A stretch of DNA of 64,000 nt from Terriglobus roseus. Lineage in GTDB: Bacteria > Acidobacteriota > Terriglobia > Terriglobales > Acidobacteriaceae. The notes below the pieces were generated by a model. The model saw only the letters and a program-made list of their open reading frames with translations, did not search any database and was not told where the DNA came from. The stretch lies in the NCBI RefSeq assembly GCF_900102185.1, contig NZ_LT629690.1, positions 2,356,001 to 2,420,000 of the forward strand, written 5' to 3'. Position numbers and translations under genes: made by a program. Positions 43,597-52,073 of this stretch are shown piece after piece; positions within the stretch are counted from its first letter, which is position 1, and every line of letters begins with the position of its first letter.

Positions 43597-45177
43597 TTAT
43601 CCCACGGGCCACTGACTTACGGGCTTCTCCGCAACACTCTCCGGAATGTACTTCGCCGTAATGCGATGCAGCGCATCCAGATCCTGCGTCACACCCTTGG
43701 CCGTGTTGACGATGTTGCGATCCTTCGTCCATCGCTCATACCAACTGCAGACTTCAAATGTGTCGTTCTGTTGCTTGCGCCACTGCTGCGAAACATCCCG
43801 ATAGTGCCGCAAAGTCGCATCAGAACCACGATCCTCCGCGAGATTCATCATCTGGTAAGGATCACGCCGATTGTTGAACAACAGTTCTTTGTCATCTTTG
43901 CGATACACGGCGTAGGTGTACTCGTTATCCCGCAACGCGCGCCACTCCGAACCATCCGTCCATGCAGCGGTCGCGCCCATCCCTTGCATATGCGCGACGT
44001 CTTTCACGCCAGATTTGCCATGCAATAAAGCTGCACTCAAGTCCTGGCCTTCAACCGTATCGGGGATGGACAAGCCCATCATCGACAGCAGCGTCGGCAT
44101 AATGTCTGGCGTGCACAGCGGCACATCCGTCACGGACTTCTTCGGAATCTTCTTCGGCCATCGCACCAGGAACGGAATACGAGCTGCCTCTTCATAGAAG
44201 ATGAGCTTCGCCTGACGACCATGCGATCCAAACATCTCGCCATGGTCTGAGGTGAAGACGAAAATGGTATCGTCCGCGATACCAGCCGCCTCCACTGCAC
44301 GCATCAATCTACCAAGATTCGCATCTAGGCTCGCCGTCTGTGCATAGTAAGTGCGCATCCAGTCGTGAATGTTCTTTTCGAAATCCTTAGGCAGCTTCTG
44401 CCACGCATCGCAGTACGGGTCTTCTTTGGTAGAGTAATTCGGCGACAGCGGAATGTTGACGTCGCGAAACTGCTCACTCCACTTCGGATCAACATTGTCT
44501 AGGCCCCACGGATAATGCGGCGGTCCCCATGAAAGAAACAAAGCAAAGGGCTCGTCGCCGTGCGCATGGCGTTTCACATAATCAATCGCCATGTCGGTCT
44601 GCCCATCCGGCTCGTAACCCTGCCGAATATGCGGCTCCGCGTTGTTCAGAAAGTACGGCGAGTGGAAATAAAAATGGTTGAAGTTATAAGCAGCCCATTC
44701 CCCATCGAAGCCCAAACGATACGGCCCTGGCGGCGTGAATCCATTCTTGATCAGGTTGTGATGGCCAAGCTGGTTGGCCCATAAGTGCCACTTACCGATG
44801 TAGCCGGTCTTATAACCGCTCTGCGTCAGCACATGGCCAAAACACTTATGTTCAGGGCTGAGTCGAATTTCATTGATAACCATGCCCGTACTTGACTGAT
44901 ATTTCCCTGTCATCAGCGAAGCACGATAGGGCGCGCACACCGGCGTGGAGGACACGGCTTGATGTACATTGCAGCTTTCAGCCGCCAAACGATCCATGTT
45001 GGGCGTACGCGCATACTCGTCACCCGCATAACCACAGGACTGATATCGCAACTGGTCAGCAAAGACATAAATCAGGTTTGGCTTCCGCGGCCCTTTTGCC
45101 ACCGTGGCGCCATGCGCCGCAACGCTCGCAGCCCCCACAGCCGCTCCCAGCCCCGATACGAACTCACGTCGATTCAT
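43597..45177 (-). CDS. Tat-exported sulfatase (CxPxR type)
   Basis: The start MNRREFVSGLGAAVGAAS (ATG 45177) gives a twin-arginine signal and a 526-residue product. The longer frame to 45210 lacks a ribosome site. The formylglycine motif is CAPYRASLMTGK with Cys81 and Arg85, a Tyr form rather than the CSPSR of the arylsulfatase at 12.6 kb. Asp41 in VFADQLRYQS and the later SDHGEMFGSHG give the metal ligands. DQ in place of DD is usual in this subfamily. It probably removes sulfate from polysaccharide in the periplasm. Its maturase is not in the window. Confidence 0.92.
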   Translation of the reverse strand: MNRREFVSGLGAAVGAASVAAHGATVAKGPRKPNLIYVFADQLRYQSCGYAGDEYARTPNMDRLAAESCNVHQAVSSTPVCAPYRASLMTGKYQSSTGMVINEIRLSPEHKCFGHVLTQSGYKTGYIGKWHLWANQLGHHNLIKNGFTPPGPYRLGFDGEWAAYNFNHFYFHSPYFLNNAEPHIRQGYEPDGQTDMAIDYVKRHAHGDEPFALFLSWGPPHYPWGLDNVDPKWSEQFRDVNIPLSPNYSTKEDPYCDAWQKLPKDFEKNIHDWMRTYYAQTASLDANLGRLMRAVEAAGIADDTIFVFTSDHGEMFGSHGRQAKLIFYEEAARIPFLVRWPKKIPKKSVTDVPLCTPDIMPTLLSMMGLSIPDTVEGQDLSAALLHGKSGVKDVAHMQGMGATAAWTDGSEWRALRDNEYTYAVYRKDDKELLFNNRRDPYQMMNLAEDRGSDATLRHYRDVSQQWRKQQNDTFEVCSWYERWTKDRNIVNTAKGVTQDLDALHRITAKYIPESVAEKPVSQWPVG

Positions 45178-45292
45178 CCTGCTGCCACTCTCCAATCCAG
45201 ACGCCACCATCTTATCGTCGTCGTAAACATCAAGATGAAACAGAACCGATCAAAGGCGTATAACGGTTGAGCGAAGCACAGGGAGCCAGCCA

Positions 45293-45871
45293 ATGACCAC
45301 CGCAGTGCAGGAACCACACCAAGACACACAGTCCACCATTGAGATCCCCCGCCCCATGCCGGAAGCCGAAGCTATATACCGGCGATGGGTGGCTCATCTG
45401 CACGCCGAATTTTCCCGTAATACCACCTGCGTACGCCGCAGCGAGATCGTTCGCGACGAACTGCACATGCTTCTGCTGGGCCGTCCTCATGGCGGACGCA
45501 TGAACGCCGCCTTGATCAGCGAACTGCCCATGTCCGTGCTCGCCGAATCCATTGACCCTCGCAATGTCACATTGCCAGCCGAGATGGAAGAGGACTTGGA
45601 CCGCGATCGCTTCAATCCCATCAAACCTCTGATCTGGTTCTGGCGCGGATTCGACCGCACCGTCCTGGGTCAGAATCTGTGGCTGGGTCTGCGTTTCCGC
45701 TCCATGCTGGGTCATCACATCTTCGCTGGTCTGGGCACAGGCGTTCGCTTTTATCGCGACGTGGTCTTTGAACGTGGCTATACGCTCACGTTTGCGGACA
45801 ATACGATCATCCGTCCCGGCACACGTATCAATGACCGCGAGCCCCTCAACCTGAGCGGCACCGTCTCGTAA
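45293..45871 (+). CDS. Hypothetical protein of 192 residues
   Basis: I do not recognise a family. The ATG at 45293 has GGGAG seven bases upstream. The protein is amphipathic with no clear signal. A central region (ERWVAHLHAEFSRN-type helices, then NAALISELPMSVLAESIDPRN) is probably helical. The end (GVRFYRDVVFERGYTLTFADNTIIRPGTRIND) looks like beta strands and turns. A terminator follows. Codon use matches its neighbours, so the frame is likely real. Confidence 0.6.
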   Translation: MTTAVQEPHQDTQSTIEIPRPMPEAEAIYRRWVAHLHAEFSRNTTCVRRSEIVRDELHMLLLGRPHGGRMNAALISELPMSVLAESIDPRNVTLPAEMEEDLDRDRFNPIKPLIWFWRGFDRTVLGQNLWLGLRFRSMLGHHIFAGLGTGVRFYRDVVFERGYTLTFADNTIIRPGTRINDREPLNLSGTVS

Positions 45872-45890
45872 CCTATTCTTTCTCTTCACG

Positions 45891-45917
45891 GAAGCCGGTG
45901 GCCCTGCCATCGGCTTC
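45891..45917 (+). terminator. Terminator between the 192-residue gene and rnhB
   Basis: GAAGCCG (45891-45897) pairs with CGGCTTC (45911-45917). Inside, GGC pairs with GCC after a GT/AT mismatch. TTTC follows. It makes any rnhB start before 45922 unlikely. Confidence 0.6.
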
Positions 45918-45954
45918 TTTCATGCCGAAAACCGTTACACTGGAGACGCGCCAG

Positions 45955-46740
45955 ATGGAACGGACAGATCCCCTTTTTCGCCGTAAACGGGCCTTCATTG
46001 CCGAGGGCCAGACCAAGGAGCAGATGCTGCGTACCCTGGTCTGTTCAGACGCGCCGGAACAGGCGCTCCGTTACCACGGATTCGTCTGCATCGCCGGCGT
46101 GGATGAAGTAGGCCGTGGCGCTCTGTTTGGCCCCGTCGTTGCAGGCGCAGTTGTTCTGCCGGAGCGCACCACACGCCTGCAAAAGCTCGGCTTGCGCGAC
46201 TCGAAACAACTCACACGCGAAGAGCGCGAGAAGCTGCGCAAAGAAGTTGTGAAATGCGCCATTGCTTACGCTGTCGCGGAAGTCGACGCCGAAACGATTG
46301 ATCGCATCAACATCTACCAAGCCTCGCGTCTTGCAATGCGGCTTGCCGTCGACGCACTCGGATGTACGCCGGATCATCTGCTCATCGATGCCATGCGCAT
46401 CGACCATCCCAGCGCACAGACAAAACTTATCTACGGCGATTCCCTCTCCATCTCGATTGCTGCCGCCAGCGTTCTCGCCAAAGTGCATCGCGACGCGCTG
46501 ATGCGCGAGATGCACGTCGATCACCCGCAGTACGGGCTGGACTCACACAAGGGATACGCCACACCGGAACATCGCCGCGCGCTTGAAGAACACGGTCCAA
46601 CCAAGTGGCATCGCCGCTCCTTCGCCCCCGTAGCGAAGTTCTTTGGCGATGATGCGCTGGAAAGCGCCGTTGCCACCACTGGCCTGCTCTTTGACGACGC
46701 CGAATTTGCACAGGAGATCGAACCATGCCAAAGCGCCTGA
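45955..46740 (+). CDS. rnhB: Ribonuclease HII
   Basis: This enzyme removes ribonucleotides from RNA-DNA hybrids and misincorporated sites. The motif GVDEVGRGALFGPVVAGAVV gives the first two acidic ligands. DSKQL, DAMRID and AAASVLAKVHRD follow. I use ATG 45955 (261 residues), which has GGAG nine bases upstream. An ATG at 45922 would leave almost no leader after the terminator, and the frame open to 45898 would begin inside it. The C-terminus overlaps the next gene by 16 bases. Confidence 0.92.
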   Translation: MERTDPLFRRKRAFIAEGQTKEQMLRTLVCSDAPEQALRYHGFVCIAGVDEVGRGALFGPVVAGAVVLPERTTRLQKLGLRDSKQLTREEREKLRKEVVKCAIAYAVAEVDAETIDRINIYQASRLAMRLAVDALGCTPDHLLIDAMRIDHPSAQTKLIYGDSLSISIAAASVLAKVHRDALMREMHVDHPQYGLDSHKGYATPEHRRALEEHGPTKWHRRSFAPVAKFFGDDALESAVATTGLLFDDAEFAQEIEPCQSA

Positions 46741-47462
46741 TGTGCGTGATCGCACACCCAGACGATGAATGCTTCGCCTTTGGAGGAGCCTTGGCGCTCG
46801 CAGCAGATGCGGGTTGGGAAACCTACGTGATCTGTCTCACAGACGGGCAAGCTGCGACGAATCGCGGCGACTCCAATGACGGCTCAGACCTCGGCCGTAT
46901 GCGCCGCGACGAATTCGCGCGCAGTTGCGATGTTCTTGGTGTAACCAAGCACGAACTGTTGGACTATCACGACGGCAAACTTGAGACCGTCCCCATGATC
47001 GACGCAGCGAAGCGCCTTGTCGAACGCATGCGCACGTGGAAGCCGCACGTCGTACTTACCTTCGGTCTTGATGGTTCGTTGAACGTTCATGCAGACCACA
47101 CCGCCGTCTGCGCGTTCGCCTCTGCTGCATTCCATTGGTCAGCGCGCTCCAAACGCTTCCCGGAACTCGGCCTGGAACCGTGGGTAGCGCAGCGCCTCTA
47201 TCACCAGAGCACGGACTTCACCCTTCCCGACCGCGAACCGCAGCAGCCCATGCCATGGACGGTGGAGCTTGATGTCTCATCCGTAAAGCAGCGGAAGTAC
47301 GAAGCCTTTGAGCAGCACACCTCGCAACTCCCCGTGCTGGATAAAGTGCGCCCCTTCTGGGAGAAACATGGCCATCGCGAGCTTTATACTCTGGCCGCCG
47401 CAAACGACCCGCAAGCTGCAACCATCACACATAGTTTGATCGAAGGCATCGAAGCCGAGTAA
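46725..47462 (+). CDS. PIG-L/LmbE-family deacetylase
   Basis: This zinc hydrolase family removes acetyl groups from N-acetylglucosamine conjugates, as in BshB or MshB. The motif AHPDDE (about residues 10-15) and the third zinc ligand HADH (in NVHADHTAVCAF) are present in 245 residues. Whether it acts in bacillithiol synthesis or on another sugar is unknown, as no bshA or bshC is nearby. It starts inside rnhB (16-base overlap) with GGAG close by, so translation is probably coupled. Confidence 0.9.
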   Translation: MPKRLMCVIAHPDDECFAFGGALALAADAGWETYVICLTDGQAATNRGDSNDGSDLGRMRRDEFARSCDVLGVTKHELLDYHDGKLETVPMIDAAKRLVERMRTWKPHVVLTFGLDGSLNVHADHTAVCAFASAAFHWSARSKRFPELGLEPWVAQRLYHQSTDFTLPDREPQQPMPWTVELDVSSVKQRKYEAFEQHTSQLPVLDKVRPFWEKHGHRELYTLAAANDPQAATITHSLIEGIEAE

Positions 47463-47497
47463 ACGTTATCTTGCCGTCTCTTCAGAAGCTCAGGACC

Positions 47498-48250
47498 ATG
47501 CCTCGATTCGCGCCGTCAATTGCATTTATGTTCGCAACGGCTTTACTGCTGGCCGACACGGCGCATTGTCTCGGGCAAACGCCTGTACAACTGCTTCACA
47601 GAAAGAAGCTTTCGCCTACAGCAGATTCTTTGCCAAGGATTAAAAACCCAACGCCGGCTCAGACGAAAATCAACCGGCATCTTCAGATGGTGGATTCAGA
47701 GGCACGTGGGTCTGCTCAAGGATGCACCGGGCTCGACGAGCAGGGAGACAACATGTTCTTTCAGCGCGATATTCGGGTGACATCAAGCGGACCGCTTTTC
47801 TTGAGCGTTGAGATCCACGAAGGTGCTGGCTGTGGCGGCGTACATCCTTACAACGCTAGCTTCACCCTTACGTACGACCTCACCACTGGTGCTTTGGTTA
47901 AGTGGAGCAAATATCTCACCAGGACACGTGCAAAAGACCTCACATTCACTCCCTTAACGGAAGGCATGATTCTGCCCGCAGTGCGATCTGCAGTGCTTGA
48001 GAAGTTGTTTGTCGCTGGCTGGCAGGACCGCCAAGGCTGCACTGTAGAGGCTGTGGTTGGACCCGACTCAAAATCGGAAGCTGAGTTGACGGACTTTCAG
48101 TTGTCAGCAGCAACAGGTGGGCTAAGCGTTCTACCGGTCAATCTTGCAAGCGCCGCATCAGCCTGTGCCGCGCCCGTCATTCTGGGCAAGAGCGGTATGG
48201 ACGAACTTGGCATTCCCCAGAACATTCAGGACGCCCTACTGCATCAGTAA
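47498..48250 (+). CDS. Secreted DUF3298/DUF4163-like protein
   Basis: The ATG at 47498 with AGGA upstream gives a signal peptide (about 1-27). The 250-residue product has the pattern GCGGVHPYNASFTLTYDLTTGALVKW. That is the hallmark of the RsiV/PdaC-type DUF4163-DUF3298 region (GGAHP, then a DLxTG turn). Several cysteines may form disulfides. These domains sense or bind cell-wall or lysozyme ligands in some Gram-positive proteins, and the role here is unknown. It follows the PIG-L gene by 35 bases. Confidence 0.72.
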   Translation: MPRFAPSIAFMFATALLLADTAHCLGQTPVQLLHRKKLSPTADSLPRIKNPTPAQTKINRHLQMVDSEARGSAQGCTGLDEQGDNMFFQRDIRVTSSGPLFLSVEIHEGAGCGGVHPYNASFTLTYDLTTGALVKWSKYLTRTRAKDLTFTPLTEGMILPAVRSAVLEKLFVAGWQDRQGCTVEAVVGPDSKSEAELTDFQLSAATGGLSVLPVNLASAASACAAPVILGKSGMDELGIPQNIQDALLHQ

Positions 48251-48260
48251 CGTGGGGACA

Positions 48261-48962
48261 TTATGCTGTTGCTGCGTTCATCTTTCGCCGAGCAGCCACG
48301 CGATCCTGCAGCCACTTCGTCGCGGGGCGAGCCAACAGCAGTAGCGCTAGCACAACGGTGTCCTTCATCGGCGCGTGATTGCCCTTCTTCACTAACCACC
48401 AGTAGTGAATGATGCCAAGCACCGCAGCGCCATACACGGTGCGGTGCAGCGTTTGCCACGACTTGCCGCCCATCTTGCGTAACACCCACTGCGGCGACGT
48501 CACCGCAAGCGCCAGCAGGATCACGTATGCCAGCATGCCCACCTGGATGAAGCGACGCTTCTGAATGTCTTCCACCATGGTCGGCCACACGGCCTTCCAG
48601 TCCTCAACCACGGTATGAAGGTCGCCCGCACGTAGAGCAGTGAATGCACCGGGCAGATCAAACCCGGAGAACAGCAGCACGTAGGTCAGCAGATGCAGAG
48701 TCGCCCAGAAGAACGCCCATAGTCCCAGCATCCGGCGGAAACGAATCAGCCACGCAAGCTTTGGCGAAAGTCTGCGCAATGGCGTCACGGCCAGTGACGC
48801 CAGCAGCATGTAGACGGTCCAGTCGCCCGTCTCATGCGTGAGCGTATTCACCGGATCGGCGCCAAGATTGTTCGTCTGGAACTGCCAGACGATTCCCGCC
48901 ACTGGTACCAGCGCCGCGAGAAACAGAAGAACTTTCAGAATGCGAATCGTGCGATTGGACAT
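48261..48962 (-). CDS. msrQ: MsrQ, haem-binding membrane subunit of MsrPQ
   Basis: MsrQ passes electrons from the respiratory chain to periplasmic MsrP. The 233-residue protein has about six helices of the YedZ fold and conserved haem His residues in FWATLHLLTY, WQTLHRTVYG and IIHYWWLVKKGNH. It begins 4 bases after the msrP stop. The pair forms one operon. Confidence 0.95.
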   Translation of the reverse strand: MSNRTIRILKVLLFLAALVPVAGIVWQFQTNNLGADPVNTLTHETGDWTVYMLLASLAVTPLRRLSPKLAWLIRFRRMLGLWAFFWATLHLLTYVLLFSGFDLPGAFTALRAGDLHTVVEDWKAVWPTMVEDIQKRRFIQVGMLAYVILLALAVTSPQWVLRKMGGKSWQTLHRTVYGAAVLGIIHYWWLVKKGNHAPMKDTVVLALLLLARPATKWLQDRVAARRKMNAATA

Positions 48963-48966
48963 GCGC

Positions 48967-49929
48967 TCAGAAGTACCGGTTCAGATCCATCCCGTTATAC
49001 AGACTGGCCACTTCATTCGCATAACCATTGAAGGGCAGTGTCGCAATCGTCTTGGGGAAGACACTGGCATCGATACGTCGTTCATGCGCCTGACTCCATC
49101 GTGGATGGCTGTGGCCCGGATTCACATTGGAGTAGAACCCGTACTCATTCGAAGCCATATCGTTCCACGTGGTGGTTGGCTGCTTGTCGGTGAAACGAAT
49201 CTTCACAATCGACTTCGCCGACTTGAATCCGTACTTCCACGGCACGATGACACGCACAGGCGCACCCTGCTGATTCTCCAGCGTCTGCCCATAGGAACCA
49301 AACGTCAGCAATGCCAACGGATTCATCGCCTCGTCGATCCGCAAACCTTCCTTGTACGGCCAATCGAAACCACCAGGCAGTTCCATCTGGGAACGGTCCG
49401 CCAGTGAGGTGAACTCCACAAACTTTGCCTGAGGCTTGGGATCAGCAAACTTAATCAACTCCGCCAGCGGATAGCCAACCCACGGAACGATCATGCTCCA
49501 CGCTTCCACGCAGCGAAACCGATACGTGCGATCCTCCAACGGCTTGAATTTCAGTAGCGCATCAATGTCGACAGTCTTCGGGTTGTTGCACAAACCTTCA
49601 ATCTTGATCGTCCATGGACGCACGTGCATCTTGCCTGCGTTGGCTTTAGGATCAGCCTTATCCGTGCCGAACTCATAGAAGTTGTTGTAGCTCGTAGCCT
49701 TGCCCTGTGGAGTTACAGGATCGCTCACCGGCGGGAACGTGCCCGGCACAGTCGCCAGCTTGCTCGACGCCTCAACCGAAGGCGTGTACAGCGGCGGCAT
49801 TTTCTTATGCCATTCATACGCCACGCCTGCCGCGGCCAATCCGCCAAAGATAAGATTGCGGCGATTGAGGAATTTCTCGCGCGGCGTAATGTCAGACGAC
49901 TTGAATTCCGGCGCTTTGCCAATCAGCAT
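48967..49929 (-). CDS. msrP: MsrP, periplasmic methionine sulfoxide reductase catalytic subunit
   Basis: This molybdopterin enzyme reduces Met-sulfoxide in periplasmic proteins. The 320-residue protein has a twin-arginine signal (LNRRNLIFGGLAAAG, about 21-35). The Mo-ligating Cys140 lies in FRCVEAWSMIVPW, followed by PWKYGFKSAKSI and the block NEYGFYSNVNP. GGGGAG lies just ahead of the ATG. It depends on Mo-cofactor genes such as the moaA at 40 kb. Confidence 0.96.
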   Translation of the reverse strand: MLIGKAPEFKSSDITPREKFLNRRNLIFGGLAAAGVAYEWHKKMPPLYTPSVEASSKLATVPGTFPPVSDPVTPQGKATSYNNFYEFGTDKADPKANAGKMHVRPWTIKIEGLCNNPKTVDIDALLKFKPLEDRTYRFRCVEAWSMIVPWVGYPLAELIKFADPKPQAKFVEFTSLADRSQMELPGGFDWPYKEGLRIDEAMNPLALLTFGSYGQTLENQQGAPVRVIVPWKYGFKSAKSIVKIRFTDKQPTTTWNDMASNEYGFYSNVNPGHSHPRWSQAHERRIDASVFPKTIATLPFNGYANEVASLYNGMDLNRYF

Positions 49930-50081
49930 GGCTCCCCTTTTCCGGTACGGCCCACCACAGTGCAGCCCCCATCATAAGACGCTGTAATCACTGGAATGCA
50001 TCGCAATCCGTTTGCACGAAAGATATTCGTGCGAAAGACTGAAGAAACAAACCGTAGTGGCATGAAAAGGATGGTCAAGGA

Positions 50082-50870
50082 ATGGCAATTTCGGCAGCGC
50101 GTGAGGCTGTGTTACAGCAGGCAGCGGACCATCTCCTGACGGCAAGGCGCACAGCCACCCCCATCCACTCCCTTCCAGAGGCCGTGGCCCCTACAACCGA
50201 GGAAGAATCCTTCGCTATTCAGGACATCCTGGCCCTGGCCTACGCCCCCATCGGTGGCTGGAAGGTGGGAGCCCAATCGCCCGAAGGTGTCCCATTCTTT
50301 TGCCCGTTACCTGCGGCGTGGATGGGCGCAAACGGCGCGGTCTTTCGTGGCATGACGCATCGTCTCCGCGGCATTGAGGCTGAGATCGCCTTCCGCGTGG
50401 GCACCGCGCTGCCGCCGCGCGCTACGCCTTACACACGGGAAGAGGTAATCGTCGCCATGGACGGCGCCTATCCCGCCATTGAAGTTCTGGAATCCTCTTA
50501 CGTTAACCCGCTCGCCATGCCACGCGAACACATGCTGGCCGATCTGGCCATCCACGGCGGATTCGTTGCCGGTCCACGCATTCCCGATTGGCAGGAGATT
50601 GACTGGTCGCAGGAACACGTCGTCGTCACCACAGACGGGGTGGTACGCATTGAAAATACCGGTTCTAACCCCGGTGGAACGGACCTGGTCCGTCTGCTGG
50701 TCTATTTGGCCAACGAAGGATCGACGCGCACCGGAGGCCTGAAAGCTGGCGACTGGATCACCACGGGTAGTTGGACCGGAGTCACCTGGACTTCAGAGGG
50801 AACCGAGGTGGTCGCCCGCTTCAACAATGCAGGTGCTGTAAGCCTGCAGTTTGAACGCACAACGCACTAG
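50082..50870 (+). CDS. 2-keto-4-pentenoate hydratase-like (fumarylacetoacetate hydrolase superfamily) protein
   Basis: The 262-residue protein has the MhpD-type pattern: WKVGAQSPEGVPFFCPL, then the metal-ligand region RGIEAEIAFRVG (Glu-x-Glu), AMDGAYPAIEVLESSY, and ending TGSWTGVTW. It may hydrate 2-hydroxypentadienoate in aromatic breakdown, or be a related decarboxylase. No other meta-cleavage genes are nearby, so the pathway is uncertain. AAGG lies directly ahead of ATG 50082. Confidence 0.82.
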   Translation: MAISAAREAVLQQAADHLLTARRTATPIHSLPEAVAPTTEEESFAIQDILALAYAPIGGWKVGAQSPEGVPFFCPLPAAWMGANGAVFRGMTHRLRGIEAEIAFRVGTALPPRATPYTREEVIVAMDGAYPAIEVLESSYVNPLAMPREHMLADLAIHGGFVAGPRIPDWQEIDWSQEHVVVTTDGVVRIENTGSNPGGTDLVRLLVYLANEGSTRTGGLKAGDWITTGSWTGVTWTSEGTEVVARFNNAGAVSLQFERTTH

Positions 50871-50984
50871 CCTGCGTTGACTTTTTCGTTAATCACCAAT
50901 GCGTAACTGCATTGACTTTGATGCAGTAAAAGAGACATCCTGCCAGTGCCCGAACGGAATCAGAAACTGCAGGAGTCTTTCGCA

Positions 50985-51983
50985 ATGGCGCGTCCTTACT
51001 GGTCAGGAACCATACAAATTTCGCTGGTGCAGTTTGCGGTGAAGTTCTTCGTCGCCACTGAAGCAAAGAGCCAGATTCGTTTTCACCAGGTAAGTCGCTC
51101 CACCGGCGAACGCGTGCGCCATCAGAAGGTGCTGGAGTCCACCATAGAAAACGGCGGCGAGGAGATGTCCGAACAGTCCGCCACCGTGGGCAAGGATGAC
51201 ATCGTCAAAGGCTACGAATACGCCAAGGGCAAATACATCCTGATCGAGCCCAGTGAAATTGCCAACCTGCGCGTGCCTTCGAAACACACCATTGCAGTGG
51301 ACCAGTTCGTGGACGAAAGCGAAATTGATCCGGCTTTCTTCGAAAAGCCGTACTTTGTAGCACCCGACGGTGAAGCGCAAGCAGAAGCCTTTGCCGTGGT
51401 GCGCGAAGCCATGCAGAAGGCGGGTAAAGTCGCTCTGGGCAAGATCGCATTCGGCGGTCGTGAACACATCGTCGCACTCATGGCCAGTAAGGATGACGAA
51501 GGCCGTGGTCTCATGGCCTACACGATGCGTTACGCGGAAGAATTACGCAATCCGAAGGAATACTTCTCTGACATTCCGAAGGTGAAAGTCGAAGAGGATC
51601 AACTTGAACTCGCAGAGCAGTTGATCAAAAAGAAGACTGCAAAGTTCAATCCCGATAAGTACAAAGACGGCTACGAAGTTGCGTTGAAGGAACTCGTCGA
51701 TGCCAAACTGCATGACGAGCCCATTCCTGTAGATGAGCCGCAACCGAAGCGTGCGAAGGTCGTCAATCTGATGGACGCTCTGCGCAGTTCCCTCTCTGGC
51801 AAACCTACCGACGAAGGCGAAGATACGCCGCCCCCAGGCAAAAAGAGCACGAAGAAGGAGCCAGCAAAGAAGCGCTCCAACGTCGCGGAAATGCCGAAGC
51901 GCGAACAAGCATCCGAGCCGCAACGCAAAAAAGCTTCGGCCAGCGCGAAACCGGCAAAAACAGCGCGGCGCAGGTCGGCTTAG
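50985..51983 (+). CDS. ku: Ku DNA-end binding protein (NHEJ)
   Basis: Bacterial Ku is a homodimeric ring that binds double-strand ends and recruits LigD. I use ATG 50985, which has AGGAG nine bases upstream. The core has the family start RPYWSGTIQISLVQFAVKFFVAT and KGYEYAKGKYILIEPSEI. The last about 70 residues of 332 are a Lys/Pro/Ala-rich tail (KKSTKKEPAKKRS, then RRRSA). Such tails modulate DNA binding and sliding in other Ku proteins. ligD follows after 90 bases. Confidence 0.95.
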   Translation: MARPYWSGTIQISLVQFAVKFFVATEAKSQIRFHQVSRSTGERVRHQKVLESTIENGGEEMSEQSATVGKDDIVKGYEYAKGKYILIEPSEIANLRVPSKHTIAVDQFVDESEIDPAFFEKPYFVAPDGEAQAEAFAVVREAMQKAGKVALGKIAFGGREHIVALMASKDDEGRGLMAYTMRYAEELRNPKEYFSDIPKVKVEEDQLELAEQLIKKKTAKFNPDKYKDGYEVALKELVDAKLHDEPIPVDEPQPKRAKVVNLMDALRSSLSGKPTDEGEDTPPPGKKSTKKEPAKKRSNVAEMPKREQASEPQRKKASASAKPAKTARRRSA

Positions 51984-52005
51984 CAATCTCGAAACAGAAA
52001 AGCGA

Positions 52006-52032
52006 AAGGCGTGGCCCATCAGGCCGCGCCTT
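52006..52032 (+). terminator. Hairpin between ku and ligD
   Basis: AAGGCGTGGCC (52006-52016) pairs with GGCCGCGCCTT (52022-52032) with one G-T wobble and a 5-base loop. CGTTACTT follows. It may partly terminate ku transcripts. Confidence 0.5.
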
Positions 52033-52073
52033 CGTTACTTGCAGGCATCAGTTCTTGTAGAAGGGCATGAGGC

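Noticed and set aside
43597-45210. Sulfatase as a phosphatase or choline-sulfatase
   Set aside because: The CAPYR formylglycine motif and DQ metal pair place it in the sulfatase family. No choline-sulfatase-specific C-terminal signature is visible.
45230-45910. Minus-strand frame of 226 codons opposite the 192-residue gene
   Set aside because: The plus-strand gene has a good ribosome site and terminator. The minus frame has neither and no family likeness.
47471-47497. TTG 47471 start for the secreted DUF3298-like protein
   Set aside because: It adds nine residues before a normal signal peptide and has no ribosome site, whereas ATG 47498 has AGGA.
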